Source of the DNA: Terriglobus albidus | GTDB lineage: Bacteria; Acidobacteriota; Terriglobia; Terriglobales; Acidobacteriaceae | DNA length: 64,000 bases | Direction of reading: 5' to 3' | Assembly (NCBI RefSeq): GCF_008000815.1 | Contig: NZ_CP042806.1 | Location: forward strand, 5,146,001-5,210,000 | Part shown: one piece after another, positions 41,801-50,344 of the stretch | Layout of the letters: the number at the start of each line of letters is the position of its first letter | Numbering within the stretch: position 1 is the first letter of the stretch | Made by a program: the position numbers and the translations under genes | The notes under the pieces: generated by a model | The model's database searches: none | What the model was told of the DNA's origin: nothing | Seen by the model: only the letters and a program-made list of their open reading frames with translations

Positions 41801-41850
41801 AAGTAACGAGCGTGCAAAACAAGTGTCCTGCACAGGTTCAATTCCCGCCC
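41801..41850 (+). repeat. Degenerate tRNA-Cys 3' segment, candidate island end (att-like)
   Basis: GGTTCAATTCCCGCCC (41835-41850) is identical to the T-arm of tRNA-Cys (24873-24888) in the same orientation. Upstream, TGCAAAAC and shorter matches (AAGT, AACG) occur in the same order as in the tRNA anticodon region. The copy cannot fold as a tRNA. The DNA after both copies also shares AATCA, TTCA and CCTCT. The rest of 41602-41998 has no gene that I can support. Confidence 0.6.
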
Positions 41851-41998
41851 TCACAATCATTCAACCTCTTTGTACTCAGACCCAGCATCGGCACGAGAGT
41901 AGGAAGAACCGATCCACCGAGTAGAACAGGCTTGACAGGTTTATCGGTTAACATCTAGTCTCCTATCGATTTCTTACACACAGATCACGGGTGCGGAC

Positions 41999-43141
41999 AT
42001 GAAAACCTGGAAGTGGGGATCGCGTTTCCTTATCGCGGTGTGTCTGCCGCTATTCGCGGTCTTTTCAGGCCAGGCCGGCGCGCAAGCGTCAAAGGAAAGA
42101 ACTGCTTCTGTTCCGCCGCTCGATTTTCTCCACATAATGCAGCCCATCCCAGCATCTGCTGCCTTTCATGATCCTGGCTATTTTGTCTGGTGCGGCGCCC
42201 TGATCAAGGGCGGCGACGGGAAATATCACCTGTTCTATTCCCGCTGGAAGGTCATCGACGGATTCGAGTCCTGGGTCACACGGTCGGAGGTTGCCCATGC
42301 GATTGGAAGTTCTCCTGAAGGCCCCTTTGTCTTTCACGACCTAGCTCTGCCGGCGCGTGGAAAAGAGTTCTGGGACGGGATGGTGACACATAACCCGACC
42401 ATCCACCGGTTTGGGAGGAAATACTACCTCTACTACATGGGGAACCGGGGGAATGGGGTCGTCATGTCCACCCTCAACTGGGACCATCGCAACAATCAGC
42501 GTATCGGCGTGGCAGTAGCTGACAATCCCAATGGTCCGTGGAAGCGGCTTGATACTCCATTGATTGACGTCAGCGCAGATGCCAATGCACCTGATGCCCT
42601 TTGCGTATCCAACCCAAGCATTACTCAAGGGTCCGACGGCAGGTTCCGTCTGCTCTATAAGGCTGTAGGAAAACAAAAGCCGTTGCCTGGTGGTGGTCCC
42701 GTGGTCCATCTGATGGCGACTTCCGATTCACCTACCGGGCCCTTTCGTAAGAATCTGACACCGATGTTCACGTTTCAGAATCTCGCATTTCCCTTTGAAG
42801 ATCCGTATCTGTGGTTTGACGCGAAGCGTGACACGTACTTCGTCATCATGAAGGAGATGGCCGGCATCATTTCCGGCACCGGCCACTTTTCGCTCGTGCT
42901 ATTCCAGTCGCACGATACCGTCACATGGGAGAAGGCCGAACATCCACTTGTGTCGACACTGGAGCTTCACTGGAAAGAAATGCCTCTTCAGGCGGTGCGG
43001 CGGCTGGAGCGTCCGCAGCTGATGTTCGACGCAACAGGCAAGCCCATCGTGCTGCTCGTTGCTATCGATGACGGAAGCGCGGAGACTTATAACGTACGTA
43101 TTCCTCTCTCTGAAGAAAACCCCAAAGAACGAAACCTATAG
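41999..43141 (+). CDS. Exported GH43-like glycoside hydrolase
   Basis: The 380-residue protein starts with a signal peptide (about 1-29; FLIAVCLPLFAVFSGQAGAQA). The rest reads as a five-bladed beta-propeller of the GH43/32/62/68 clan: DPGYFVWCGALIKGGDGKYHLFYSRW in two motifs, VTHNPTIHRFGRKYYLYYMGNRG, SNPSITQGSDGRFRLLYKAVG and FEDPYLWFDAKRDTYFVIMKE. Asp and Glu residues at blade starts could be catalytic. The target glycan is unknown. It opens the run of exported carbohydrate-related genes. Confidence 0.78.
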   Translation: MKTWKWGSRFLIAVCLPLFAVFSGQAGAQASKERTASVPPLDFLHIMQPIPASAAFHDPGYFVWCGALIKGGDGKYHLFYSRWKVIDGFESWVTRSEVAHAIGSSPEGPFVFHDLALPARGKEFWDGMVTHNPTIHRFGRKYYLYYMGNRGNGVVMSTLNWDHRNNQRIGVAVADNPNGPWKRLDTPLIDVSADANAPDALCVSNPSITQGSDGRFRLLYKAVGKQKPLPGGGPVVHLMATSDSPTGPFRKNLTPMFTFQNLAFPFEDPYLWFDAKRDTYFVIMKEMAGIISGTGHFSLVLFQSHDTVTWEKAEHPLVSTLELHWKEMPLQAVRRLERPQLMFDATGKPIVLLVAIDDGSAETYNVRIPLSEENPKERNL

Positions 43142-43143
43142 AG

Positions 43144-43223
43144 CGGGCCTTCAGCCCGTCCATGTCTTATCGGCACAGGACCTGGGGCGTTGCCCCAGGA
43201 TGGTATAGAACGCGCCTTCAGCG
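43144..43223. repeat. Cluster of REP-like palindromes after the GH43-like gene
   Basis: Three hairpins stand in a row: CGGGC-CTTCA-GCCCG (43144-43158), CCTGGGGC-GTT-GCCCCAGG (43181-43199), and GCGC-CTTCA-GCGC near 43211-43223. The same 'GGGCTTCAGCCC' type recurs at 62043-62176. Confidence 0.7.
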
Positions 43224-43265
43224 CTTATATTGCTATTGCCCGGGCGCCCACCTCGCCGGCGGTGA

Positions 43266-44129
43266 CTATTGGGCTTTCGCGATTGCTGCAGCCTTACGCT
43301 CGCGCCGTGCTTGCCTTTTCCGTTGAAAGTATGCGGTCAAGTCCGGAGAGAACTCCAGGAACTGGGCTCCGATCATTCCTTCTACCGTGACAATCGAGGC
43401 ATTCTCGATCGTGAGGCCCGCTCCGCGTTCATCGCTGGGATAGTATGCATTCGAAATACCTCCGGCCATGAAGTTGCCCAGTACATTGGAGGCATTGAAC
43501 TGGCGGTGGCCGTTGTCTCCGTGGCAAATAAACGCGGTCAACGCAGAGTACATCATGCGAGACCTGATCGAACCGGTCCCTTTACGGTAATACCGGGGAT
43601 CCTGATGAAGAATACTGGGTAAGATTGCGTTCCCGATGAGTGTCCCGTTTGCGTTGTCAGCATACGCAGCGCCGAATCGCTTGAAGTAACCCGCTGGTCC
43701 GTGACCATAGCCAGTGTGATTGTCTGAATATTCTCCATAGCCGGCGGCGAGAACGGCCAGGCCTATGGTGGCGGGATCGGTGATGCTATGGAATGCGAGA
43801 TCGAACTTCTGGGAGCGAGAGAGTGGCGCGGCATGACCATTTAGGACAACATTGAAGTTCGGGAGGACCCCGCCGATACGCTGCTTCTCCTCTGCCTTAA
43901 CCTCACGCGCAGCCTCTTCCTGCTGATCCCTGGCCTGACGCTCGGCGTCTGTCTGTTGTGGCTCGGAAGAGGTTGACGAATTTTGTGACTGCATCAACGT
44001 TGCGGAAGGCGAATCCGGAAGGCTCGCCGCAGTAGCCACCAAATTACCAGCCTTAGACGCAGGCTGTGCATACGTGAGCGATGCGCACATTGTGAAGACA
44101 AAAAAAGCGGCCTTTGAGCAGCGGATCAC
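43266..44129 (-). CDS. Exported protein of unknown function
   Basis: About 287 residues if it starts at the GTG at 44129, which gives a clean signal peptide (CSKAAFFVFTMCASLTYAQ); a TTG at 44201 gives an odd extension. A Ser/Gln/Glu-rich disordered linker (about 25-85) with charged EEAAREVKAEEKQR leads to a compact domain with FDLAFHSITDPATIGLAVLAAGYGEY, GNAILPSILHQDPRYYRKG and FMAGGISNAYYPSDERG. I have the impression of a family frequent in Acidobacteria, possibly outer-membrane associated, with no known role. It is convergent with the GH43-like gene. Confidence 0.72.
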   Translation of the reverse strand: MIRCSKAAFFVFTMCASLTYAQPASKAGNLVATAASLPDSPSATLMQSQNSSTSSEPQQTDAERQARDQQEEAAREVKAEEKQRIGGVLPNFNVVLNGHAAPLSRSQKFDLAFHSITDPATIGLAVLAAGYGEYSDNHTGYGHGPAGYFKRFGAAYADNANGTLIGNAILPSILHQDPRYYRKGTGSIRSRMMYSALTAFICHGDNGHRQFNASNVLGNFMAGGISNAYYPSDERGAGLTIENASIVTVEGMIGAQFLEFSPDLTAYFQRKRQARRERKAAAIAKAQ

Positions 44130-44281
44130 GGGTTCTAAAATGCCCCCAGTTCTATTGCATGAAACGGCTTCATCCGGTTTGAGCCTCCCGATCGACTGCA
44201 AGAAAAATCAAGCGAACTCGTTTTGTGGCTGTTGTTTCCCAAAATCATATAGCCCGGCCCCGCCGCTTTTGACTGTCTCCA

Positions 44282-46945
44282 TTACGGTTCGCGGCGATGA
44301 ATGGCAAAGTACGGCTGATTTGAAAGCGTCCGGTTTAGCGACGGATAAAACGTTGCCCCCTGCGCCTTCCGCAGCTCGAAATAGTACTGCAGGGGAAACG
44401 GAGATTGGGTATAAGTTCCTGGAATCGCCGCCTGAAATGAACTATCTTTCCGCTGCATTGGTATAGACGACCAGCGCTCGCCATGCGTGACGTGGCGATA
44501 CCAGAGACGCGCCTCGTCAATTGGAGAGTAAACTTGGAGATCCAATACCAGAGACGCGCCGGGACGGAAGAAAGTTGCGGCCGAATGAGTAGCTCTGAAC
44601 TCCGGGCGTGGACGTGGCGTGAGCAGGGATTCTGCGTCGGCGCTGGTTTCATGGACATCTGCCGTAGCGAAGTATTGTTCGAGAGCGGACACATCCTTCT
44701 CGATCATGGGGACACGATCAGCCCAGTGGCCTCGCCGTACCGGGATAGAACCATAACTGACGTCGGCGGTGTAGGCCGAGCTGGCGCGGGTTGCCATCGT
44801 CTTCCATGACTCCAGAGCCTTTCGATATTGCCTGACGCCCTCAGCAGCTGTCTTCTTGTTCCCGGTGCCCTGGAAGAGTGCATAACAAACGGCGGCACGG
44901 AAGAGTCCGGCGTAGTATCCGCCCAGGCCGTTCAGAATGAGGATGTCTTCTTCCGCGCGGCGGAATGCCGGGGATGCCGTGCGGCCGGCGACAGACTTCT
45001 GCGCTGCGGCAAGCGCGCTCGATGATTGCGAGACCAGCTCGTCAATCCACTGCGCAACCTCGAGCGGATGATAGTGCGCAACGACGGAATGGCTCAGCAA
45101 GGCGCGTGCATAATCATCGATCGAAAGAAAGATCTGAGGATCGAGCGGACTGATGGCGCTGACATTGTGGGGAGCAGGCGAGTCGCTGTAGAGGGGCTTC
45201 TCTTTCGTCGGCAGGATCGAAATGGGCGTATAGAGCTCAAGCCATAACGAGTGGTTGGATGCGGAAGGCAGCCATGCCGTCGTGATCAGCGGAAGGATGC
45301 GGCTGGAGCTAGCCAGAGCTACCTCGATGTGCTCTGCCGCGCTGCCGTAGGCTCGACGGAGAGAACGCCTGTACGCTTCCGGCGCCGCGTCGGGGTTGTA
45401 CAGGGAGCGGCCCCAGATAAGGTAGGTCAGCTCGAACTTCTCCGCATCGAGTGTCGGAGAAGCCAGTTGCCGGTTCGCATAGGCGTTGCGGCCATCGCGG
45501 TGTCCTGAGCCTTCCCTTCCCTTGAAGGTGAGCGGCTCACAAAGCTCCATGCCCGCGGCGCCGCAGAAGTGGGCGGCGTTGCCATAGCCTGAGGCGAGCG
45601 CAGGATCGGCCCACAGCAGGTGGCGCTGGGTTCCGGGCCAGGCGCGATAGAGAACCTCGATCTCAGATCCCTGTTGATAGAAATCTCCATACCCATAGCG
45701 GGTAAAGTTCCTCGCGCCATTCGAGACGGCGAAGGTGCCGGTCACATTCTCACGCGGATATTCGGTCGCACGAATATCCGCCTGGTGATAGCCGAGCCCC
45801 AGATGTTCTGCCCAGAACTTCGCACCCGCCGTCAGACGCATTCCAGTCTTGTGGCCGATGTCGATCATCGTCTGATTGAGGCCCTTGGCATGCATATCAA
45901 TCTCGATGGGACGACCTGCATCTCGTATCGCTTCAAAGAGCGTCTCCCAGAAGGGATAGCTTCCTTCGGGAATACCGCTCTCGCCGTGAATGCGAAGCGT
46001 CAGCCCGGTGATCTCGGGACATACTTTCAGGATTTCCGCCAAGGCAGCGCGGCAGTACGCGGCATGCGTCTCCGGCGTCAGGCCAAGGATCTGGTGATCT
46101 GCATGAGGGCTGGCTGTCCACTGATAGGCATGCGTCCAGAGGCCAAGCTGGAAGTCGAGGCCGCGACGCCGGGTCTCCTTCGCGATGAACTGCAGGGTCT
46201 CCAGATTCTTTTCCCGTTCTCCCTCGGCCAGCGGTGGATCGACGCGCACATCGGGATGGGCCGCAAGTTTGACCAGGTAGGGATAGGGAAAGTGCAGGTA
46301 GTCCCCGGTTACTCCGGTGGGAAAGTCATAGCCGAACCCCAGCGCGAAGTTGAAACGGTTGAAGCGCGCGGAGGCGATGTTACCGAGATAACGTGTCCAG
46401 AACGAACGGTCGTAGAACCAGGACTTGTCTTCGATCTCAGAGCAGAACGCACGGGCAACGCTGCGCACGCGATTTGGACTCCGCTCAACGATAGACGCAT
46501 TCAGCTGGAAGGCTGTGTCCAGGTGATCACTCTCGCGGATGCGATCTGCTAATTCCAACAGGCCATAGGTGATTCCTCGCCCGTCGAGGCCACTTACGAG
46601 AATGACGTTGCGTTCGGCTTTTGCAGCAACAATCATGGTCATCTCAGCGCTGTGATCGCCCGGCAGTTCGAAGGCTTTGGCGAGCTCACTAGCAGCAGAA
46701 GCGACCACGATCGTCGCCACCGGCTTGCCGCCGGTTTTGACAGATACTCCCTTTGCTTCCAGCGATGACTGCAGCTGTTCCAACGCCCATGCAACACCCG
46801 GCTGTTGTGTCAGTTTTTCTGCGGGATCGGTCTTGATCTGCACCGTTCCATGGGAAGGAGCCGCTGTAGCGGTGCGTCCAAGAGCACTCGTCGTCGAAAG
46901 TGCTGCAAGCTGTACAAACCGCCGCCGTGTGGTGTTGAGACCCAT
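44282..46945 (-). CDS. Large Tat-exported glycosidase-like protein
   Basis: The 887-residue protein has a Tat leader (TTRRRFVQLAALSTTSALG). Residues about 35-150 resemble the N-terminal alpha/beta domain of GH20/GH67-type enzymes (VNVILVSGLDGRGITYGLLELADRI-like). A TIM-barrel-like central region follows (FNRFNFALGFGYDFP, LGLWTHAYQW, LTLRIHGESGIPEGSYPFW, which contains possible catalytic acids), with helical and beta-sandwich C-terminal parts. The substrate may be a uronic acid or hexosamine polymer, but that is a guess. It is divergent from the GH42-like gene at 47119 with 173 bp between. Confidence 0.7.
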   Translation of the reverse strand: MGLNTTRRRFVQLAALSTTSALGRTATAAPSHGTVQIKTDPAEKLTQQPGVAWALEQLQSSLEAKGVSVKTGGKPVATIVVASAASELAKAFELPGDHSAEMTMIVAAKAERNVILVSGLDGRGITYGLLELADRIRESDHLDTAFQLNASIVERSPNRVRSVARAFCSEIEDKSWFYDRSFWTRYLGNIASARFNRFNFALGFGYDFPTGVTGDYLHFPYPYLVKLAAHPDVRVDPPLAEGEREKNLETLQFIAKETRRRGLDFQLGLWTHAYQWTASPHADHQILGLTPETHAAYCRAALAEILKVCPEITGLTLRIHGESGIPEGSYPFWETLFEAIRDAGRPIEIDMHAKGLNQTMIDIGHKTGMRLTAGAKFWAEHLGLGYHQADIRATEYPRENVTGTFAVSNGARNFTRYGYGDFYQQGSEIEVLYRAWPGTQRHLLWADPALASGYGNAAHFCGAAGMELCEPLTFKGREGSGHRDGRNAYANRQLASPTLDAEKFELTYLIWGRSLYNPDAAPEAYRRSLRRAYGSAAEHIEVALASSSRILPLITTAWLPSASNHSLWLELYTPISILPTKEKPLYSDSPAPHNVSAISPLDPQIFLSIDDYARALLSHSVVAHYHPLEVAQWIDELVSQSSSALAAAQKSVAGRTASPAFRRAEEDILILNGLGGYYAGLFRAAVCYALFQGTGNKKTAAEGVRQYRKALESWKTMATRASSAYTADVSYGSIPVRRGHWADRVPMIEKDVSALEQYFATADVHETSADAESLLTPRPRPEFRATHSAATFFRPGASLVLDLQVYSPIDEARLWYRHVTHGERWSSIPMQRKDSSFQAAIPGTYTQSPFPLQYYFELRKAQGATFYPSLNRTLSNQPYFAIHRREP

Positions 46946-47118
46946 CGTGTGAACTCCTCATCGCCGTAAAAATTGGATCCTGAACGTCGTCGGACTTATA
47001 CAGGCTCGCAGCCAGGGACTGCAAACGACGCCGATGCCAGCCATCTGTTACTCTGCGGTCGCGCGACGTAGCCATCATTAAACCGGCATGAACAACTGCG
47101 AAACAGGAGCTAACTTCA

Positions 47119-49299
47119 ATGAGCATGAACCGGCGGGAATTCAACGCCCTGGGTGCAGGCACACTCATATCGCTGGCTGCAAAGAACGCTGCGGGTAGCG
47201 AGTTGGCAACCATCCTTGCAGCTCCGGAACAACAGAGCGACGCTCTTCCCTGGTATCGGACCATCAAGCGGATTGGCCAGACGAATTTCAACGAAAGGGA
47301 CGGGGAGTCGCAGAACGTTGAACAATGGGCTGACTACTGGGCCTCCGCAAAGGTACAGGCTGTGGCCCTTTCGGTCTCCGGCCCTGTGGCCTTCTATCCT
47401 TCGGAGGTTCCCTTCTTCCACCACAGCATCTACCTGAAGGGCCGCGATCTCTTTGGAGAGTGCCTACGCGCCGCCAAAAAGCGCGGCATCCGCGTGTATG
47501 GCCGTATGAGTCCGGATATCCAGTGGACCGATCCGGAACTGCTGCAAACCCATCCACTCTGGTTTCGCAGAAATCAAAACGGAGGCCTGCAGCAATCTGC
47601 ACCAGACATTGCCTTCACCTGCATCTTCAGTGAGCATTATTCGAAACAGCAGCCCGCTATCATTCGCGAACTGAACGCAAACTACGATATCGACGGCGTC
47701 TATATGAACGGATGGCCGACCATGCAGGTTTGCTACTGCGAGAACTGCCGCAAGATCGGAGACCCACACTCGAAGGAATATCGTTCGGCATTGATGGATA
47801 AGGCCTTCGAACTGATTCAGCTTTACAAAGCAACGGTAATGGAGAAGAGCCCGAACAACTTCTACTCCTGCAACCTGGGCGGTGGATTGAAAGAGTCGGG
47901 ACTGGACCAGTGGCGTCTCACGCGTGAAGCCACCTGGTATACAGCCGACAACCAGTCGCGGTCCGGTGTTGCTGCTCCGGTCTGGCAGGATGCCCAACAG
48001 GTGAAATTCGCACGCGCTTTGATGGGAGACCGTTCGGTGGCAGCCGTCAGCGCTAGCTACGGACGCGCGGGCAGCATTATGTGGCGACAGGTGGCTGACA
48101 CGTCCGTTGAGCCGGTATGCCGCATGGCGCAAACGGCTGCCGCTGGCGGAATCATCTGGTATCACTGGCTCGGTCTGGAACAGGGGTTTCATGACGATCG
48201 CCGCTGGCAGGCACCAGGCCGGGAGTTCCTCTCATGGCATGCGAAGAATGATGCGCACTTTCACAACAAGCGTTCTCTCGCAAAGGTGGCCATTCTCACT
48301 TCGCCGCGCTCGGTGACTCTTTACCAGGCGCCCTACACAGAAGATCGTACCGACCATATCGAGGGGATGTATGCGGCACTGCTGGAGGCAAGGATTCCGT
48401 TCGACTTCGTCCATGAGGAGGATCTGAATCAGGATCGCTTGCGCGCATACTCGGTTCTCATTCTGCCGAACGTAACTCTGCTCTCCGATGTACAGGCCAG
48501 TGCGATCAGGCAGTTTGTGCAGGCGGGCGGTTCCCTTCTGGCTACCTTTCAGACCGGTCTGTTCGACGAGAGCGGCAAGGCGCGTAATGATTTCGCACTC
48601 GGAGATCTATTCGGAATCAAAAAAGCTGGCGAAGCCGTGCGCACTACCGCGCAAGCGACGGACCCTATCGGCGGTATTCATCTTCAGTACATCCGCAATC
48701 GTGGACCTCTCACCGAAGGTTTTGAAGAGACACGCTGGATCGCCGGTCCGGTATGGCGGCAGCCGGTCGAACCGATTCAAAGCAGCACGATGACCTTCAT
48801 CAAGCCTTATCCGGTCTATCCGCCGGAGGCCGTCTATCAGCGAGAAGAGCCGAGCGATCTGCCGTCGATGGTGGCTCGTGAAACAGGAGCATCGCGCCTG
48901 GTGTATCTGGCTGGAGATATGGATAGCTCCTTCTGGAGGCTGGATCACCCTGACCTTGGACGGCAGATCACAAACGCCGTGCGCTGGCTGTTGAAAGACA
49001 CCAATACCGTCGATGTGCATGGAGAAGGACTGATGGAAGTGTCCGCATGGGAAACACAACCGGGCTATGCCTTCCACCTGCTGAACTACACGGGGGCGAA
49101 TGCGTTTCGCGGACACATGCGCAAACCTGCAACCCTGACAGATCAAAGGCTGGAGATTCGATTACCGGATGCGAAGAAGATCAAAAAGGCATCCCTGCTC
49201 CACGCAGGGACGCCTGTTGTGTTCCAGCAGAATGGGAATCGTGTTTCTGTTACTGTCCCTCGCGTGGAGCTTTACGAGGTAGTCGCGCTGGAGGTGTAA
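47119..49299 (+). CDS. Tat-exported GH42-like protein with beta-galactosidase trimerisation domain
   Basis: The 726-residue protein has a Tat signal (NRREFNALGAGTLISLAAK). Residues about 60-390 are TIM-barrel-like (YGRMSPDIQWTDPELL, DIDGVYMNGWPTMQVCYCENC, GIIWYHWLGLE). Residues about 395-600 resemble the class-I GATase-like trimerisation domain of GH42 (KVAILTSPRSVTLYQ, VLILPNVTLLSD, FVQAGGSLLATF). A beta-sandwich ends the protein. AGGAG lies nine bases before the ATG. The catalytic residues of true GH42 are not obvious, so the activity is uncertain. Divergent from the large glycosidase-like gene. Confidence 0.75.
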   Translation: MSMNRREFNALGAGTLISLAAKNAAGSELATILAAPEQQSDALPWYRTIKRIGQTNFNERDGESQNVEQWADYWASAKVQAVALSVSGPVAFYPSEVPFFHHSIYLKGRDLFGECLRAAKKRGIRVYGRMSPDIQWTDPELLQTHPLWFRRNQNGGLQQSAPDIAFTCIFSEHYSKQQPAIIRELNANYDIDGVYMNGWPTMQVCYCENCRKIGDPHSKEYRSALMDKAFELIQLYKATVMEKSPNNFYSCNLGGGLKESGLDQWRLTREATWYTADNQSRSGVAAPVWQDAQQVKFARALMGDRSVAAVSASYGRAGSIMWRQVADTSVEPVCRMAQTAAAGGIIWYHWLGLEQGFHDDRRWQAPGREFLSWHAKNDAHFHNKRSLAKVAILTSPRSVTLYQAPYTEDRTDHIEGMYAALLEARIPFDFVHEEDLNQDRLRAYSVLILPNVTLLSDVQASAIRQFVQAGGSLLATFQTGLFDESGKARNDFALGDLFGIKKAGEAVRTTAQATDPIGGIHLQYIRNRGPLTEGFEETRWIAGPVWRQPVEPIQSSTMTFIKPYPVYPPEAVYQREEPSDLPSMVARETGASRLVYLAGDMDSSFWRLDHPDLGRQITNAVRWLLKDTNTVDVHGEGLMEVSAWETQPGYAFHLLNYTGANAFRGHMRKPATLTDQRLEIRLPDAKKIKKASLLHAGTPVVFQQNGNRVSVTVPRVELYEVVALEV

Positions 49300-49318
49300 C
49301 AGCGCAGGGTTCTACAGA

Positions 49319-50161
49319 TCAGGCGAGCGTGCCATCAAACCACTGATTGACATTGGAGGCATGCACGCGAACCGAGAGGAAGAACTGACCGAAGGAAGCG
49401 TAGACGGCGCTCACCTTGTCGAAGCGCATCTCGTAGATGAGCTTTTTGAAGACGATGGGGTCGTCGGCGAAGAGGTCAACGCCCCACTCCCAATCATCGA
49501 GGCCGATGGAACCGGTGATGATCTGCCGGACGTGATCGGCGTAGCGGCGACCGATCAGGCCGTGCTCGTGCATCATAGCGCGGCGGTCAGCCATGGGCTC
49601 GGTGTACCAGTTGACCTGTTCGCCGCGCTTACGATCCATGGGGTAGAAGCAGAGATACTTCGCCGGCGGGATGGCCGGAAAGAGGCGCGAACTGAGCGAG
49701 GCGAAGGTGCGTGCAGTGGCCTCGCCGGCTCCGGCGTTCCACTCGGGCGTACCAGGCTCAAGACCCTTTTCAGCAAGTTGCGCGTAGATCTTCTCCGAAG
49801 ACTCGTAGAGGCCAAGCTCGACGACGGAAAGGTACGAGGATGTCTGTTGAAGAAAGGGATAGAGACGGGTCTGAGCCAGCTCGAGCTCGACACGGTTCAG
49901 GTCTTCCAACGAATCGCGGAAGTGGATCAGGATAAGGTCGCCCTTGTGGCCGATCTGCGAGAACAGTGCTGACTGGTTCGGGTGCCCATTGGGCTCAGTG
50001 TTGCCGCCCTCCCAGCGAGCGAGGAGCCCGCTGAACTCCTCTGAAATGGCAGTGCGCTCGTCAAGGGGAAGCTCTTTCCAAGCAGTCCAGTCAAAGCGGA
50101 AAATCTGATGAAGGACGTTGGAACCTTCAAGCGTCAGGGGTACCTGTGGGAGTTCGGGCAA
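49319..50161 (-). CDS. chdC: Coproheme decarboxylase (HemQ)
   Basis: The 280-residue protein matches the chlorite-dismutase-like HemQ family that decarboxylates coproheme III to haem b in the coproporphyrin-dependent pathway. Key sections: FYPMDRKRGEQVNWYTEP, RRAMMHEHGLIGRRYADHVRQIITGS (proximal His region, read in two pieces), GLDDWEWGVDLFADDP and FKKLIYEMRFDKVSAVYASFG. A TTG start at 50161 has GGAGGT eight bases upstream; an ATG in between is out of frame. The N-terminal half is the degenerate ferredoxin-like repeat usual for the family. Confidence 0.9.
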   Translation of the reverse strand: MPELPQVPLTLEGSNVLHQIFRFDWTAWKELPLDERTAISEEFSGLLARWEGGNTEPNGHPNQSALFSQIGHKGDLILIHFRDSLEDLNRVELELAQTRLYPFLQQTSSYLSVVELGLYESSEKIYAQLAEKGLEPGTPEWNAGAGEATARTFASLSSRLFPAIPPAKYLCFYPMDRKRGEQVNWYTEPMADRRAMMHEHGLIGRRYADHVRQIITGSIGLDDWEWGVDLFADDPIVFKKLIYEMRFDKVSAVYASFGQFFLSVRVHASNVNQWFDGTLA

Positions 50162-50285
50162 AAGGACATACCTCCGTTCACCCTTAATTATCGCAGCAGA
50201 AGAGATTCAGATCCCTACCGGCATTGTTCATCTACAGTGCGGGAATAAAAGCAGTCTCGCTTCGCTCGATATCCCACCCTTGTTA

Positions 50286-50331
50286 CCCCACCCTTTCGCT
50301 TCGCGAAAGAATGGGGCAACGAGTGTATTGC
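50286..50331. repeat. Hairpin repeat GAATGGGGCAACGAGTGTA, copy 1
   Basis: CCCCACCCTTTCGC pairs imperfectly with GCGAAAGAATGGGG and is followed by CAACGAGTGTATTG. A closely related element with a perfect 15-bp stem lies at 63836-63883. Confidence 0.7.
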
Positions 50332-50344
50332 CTCACTTGCGGTG

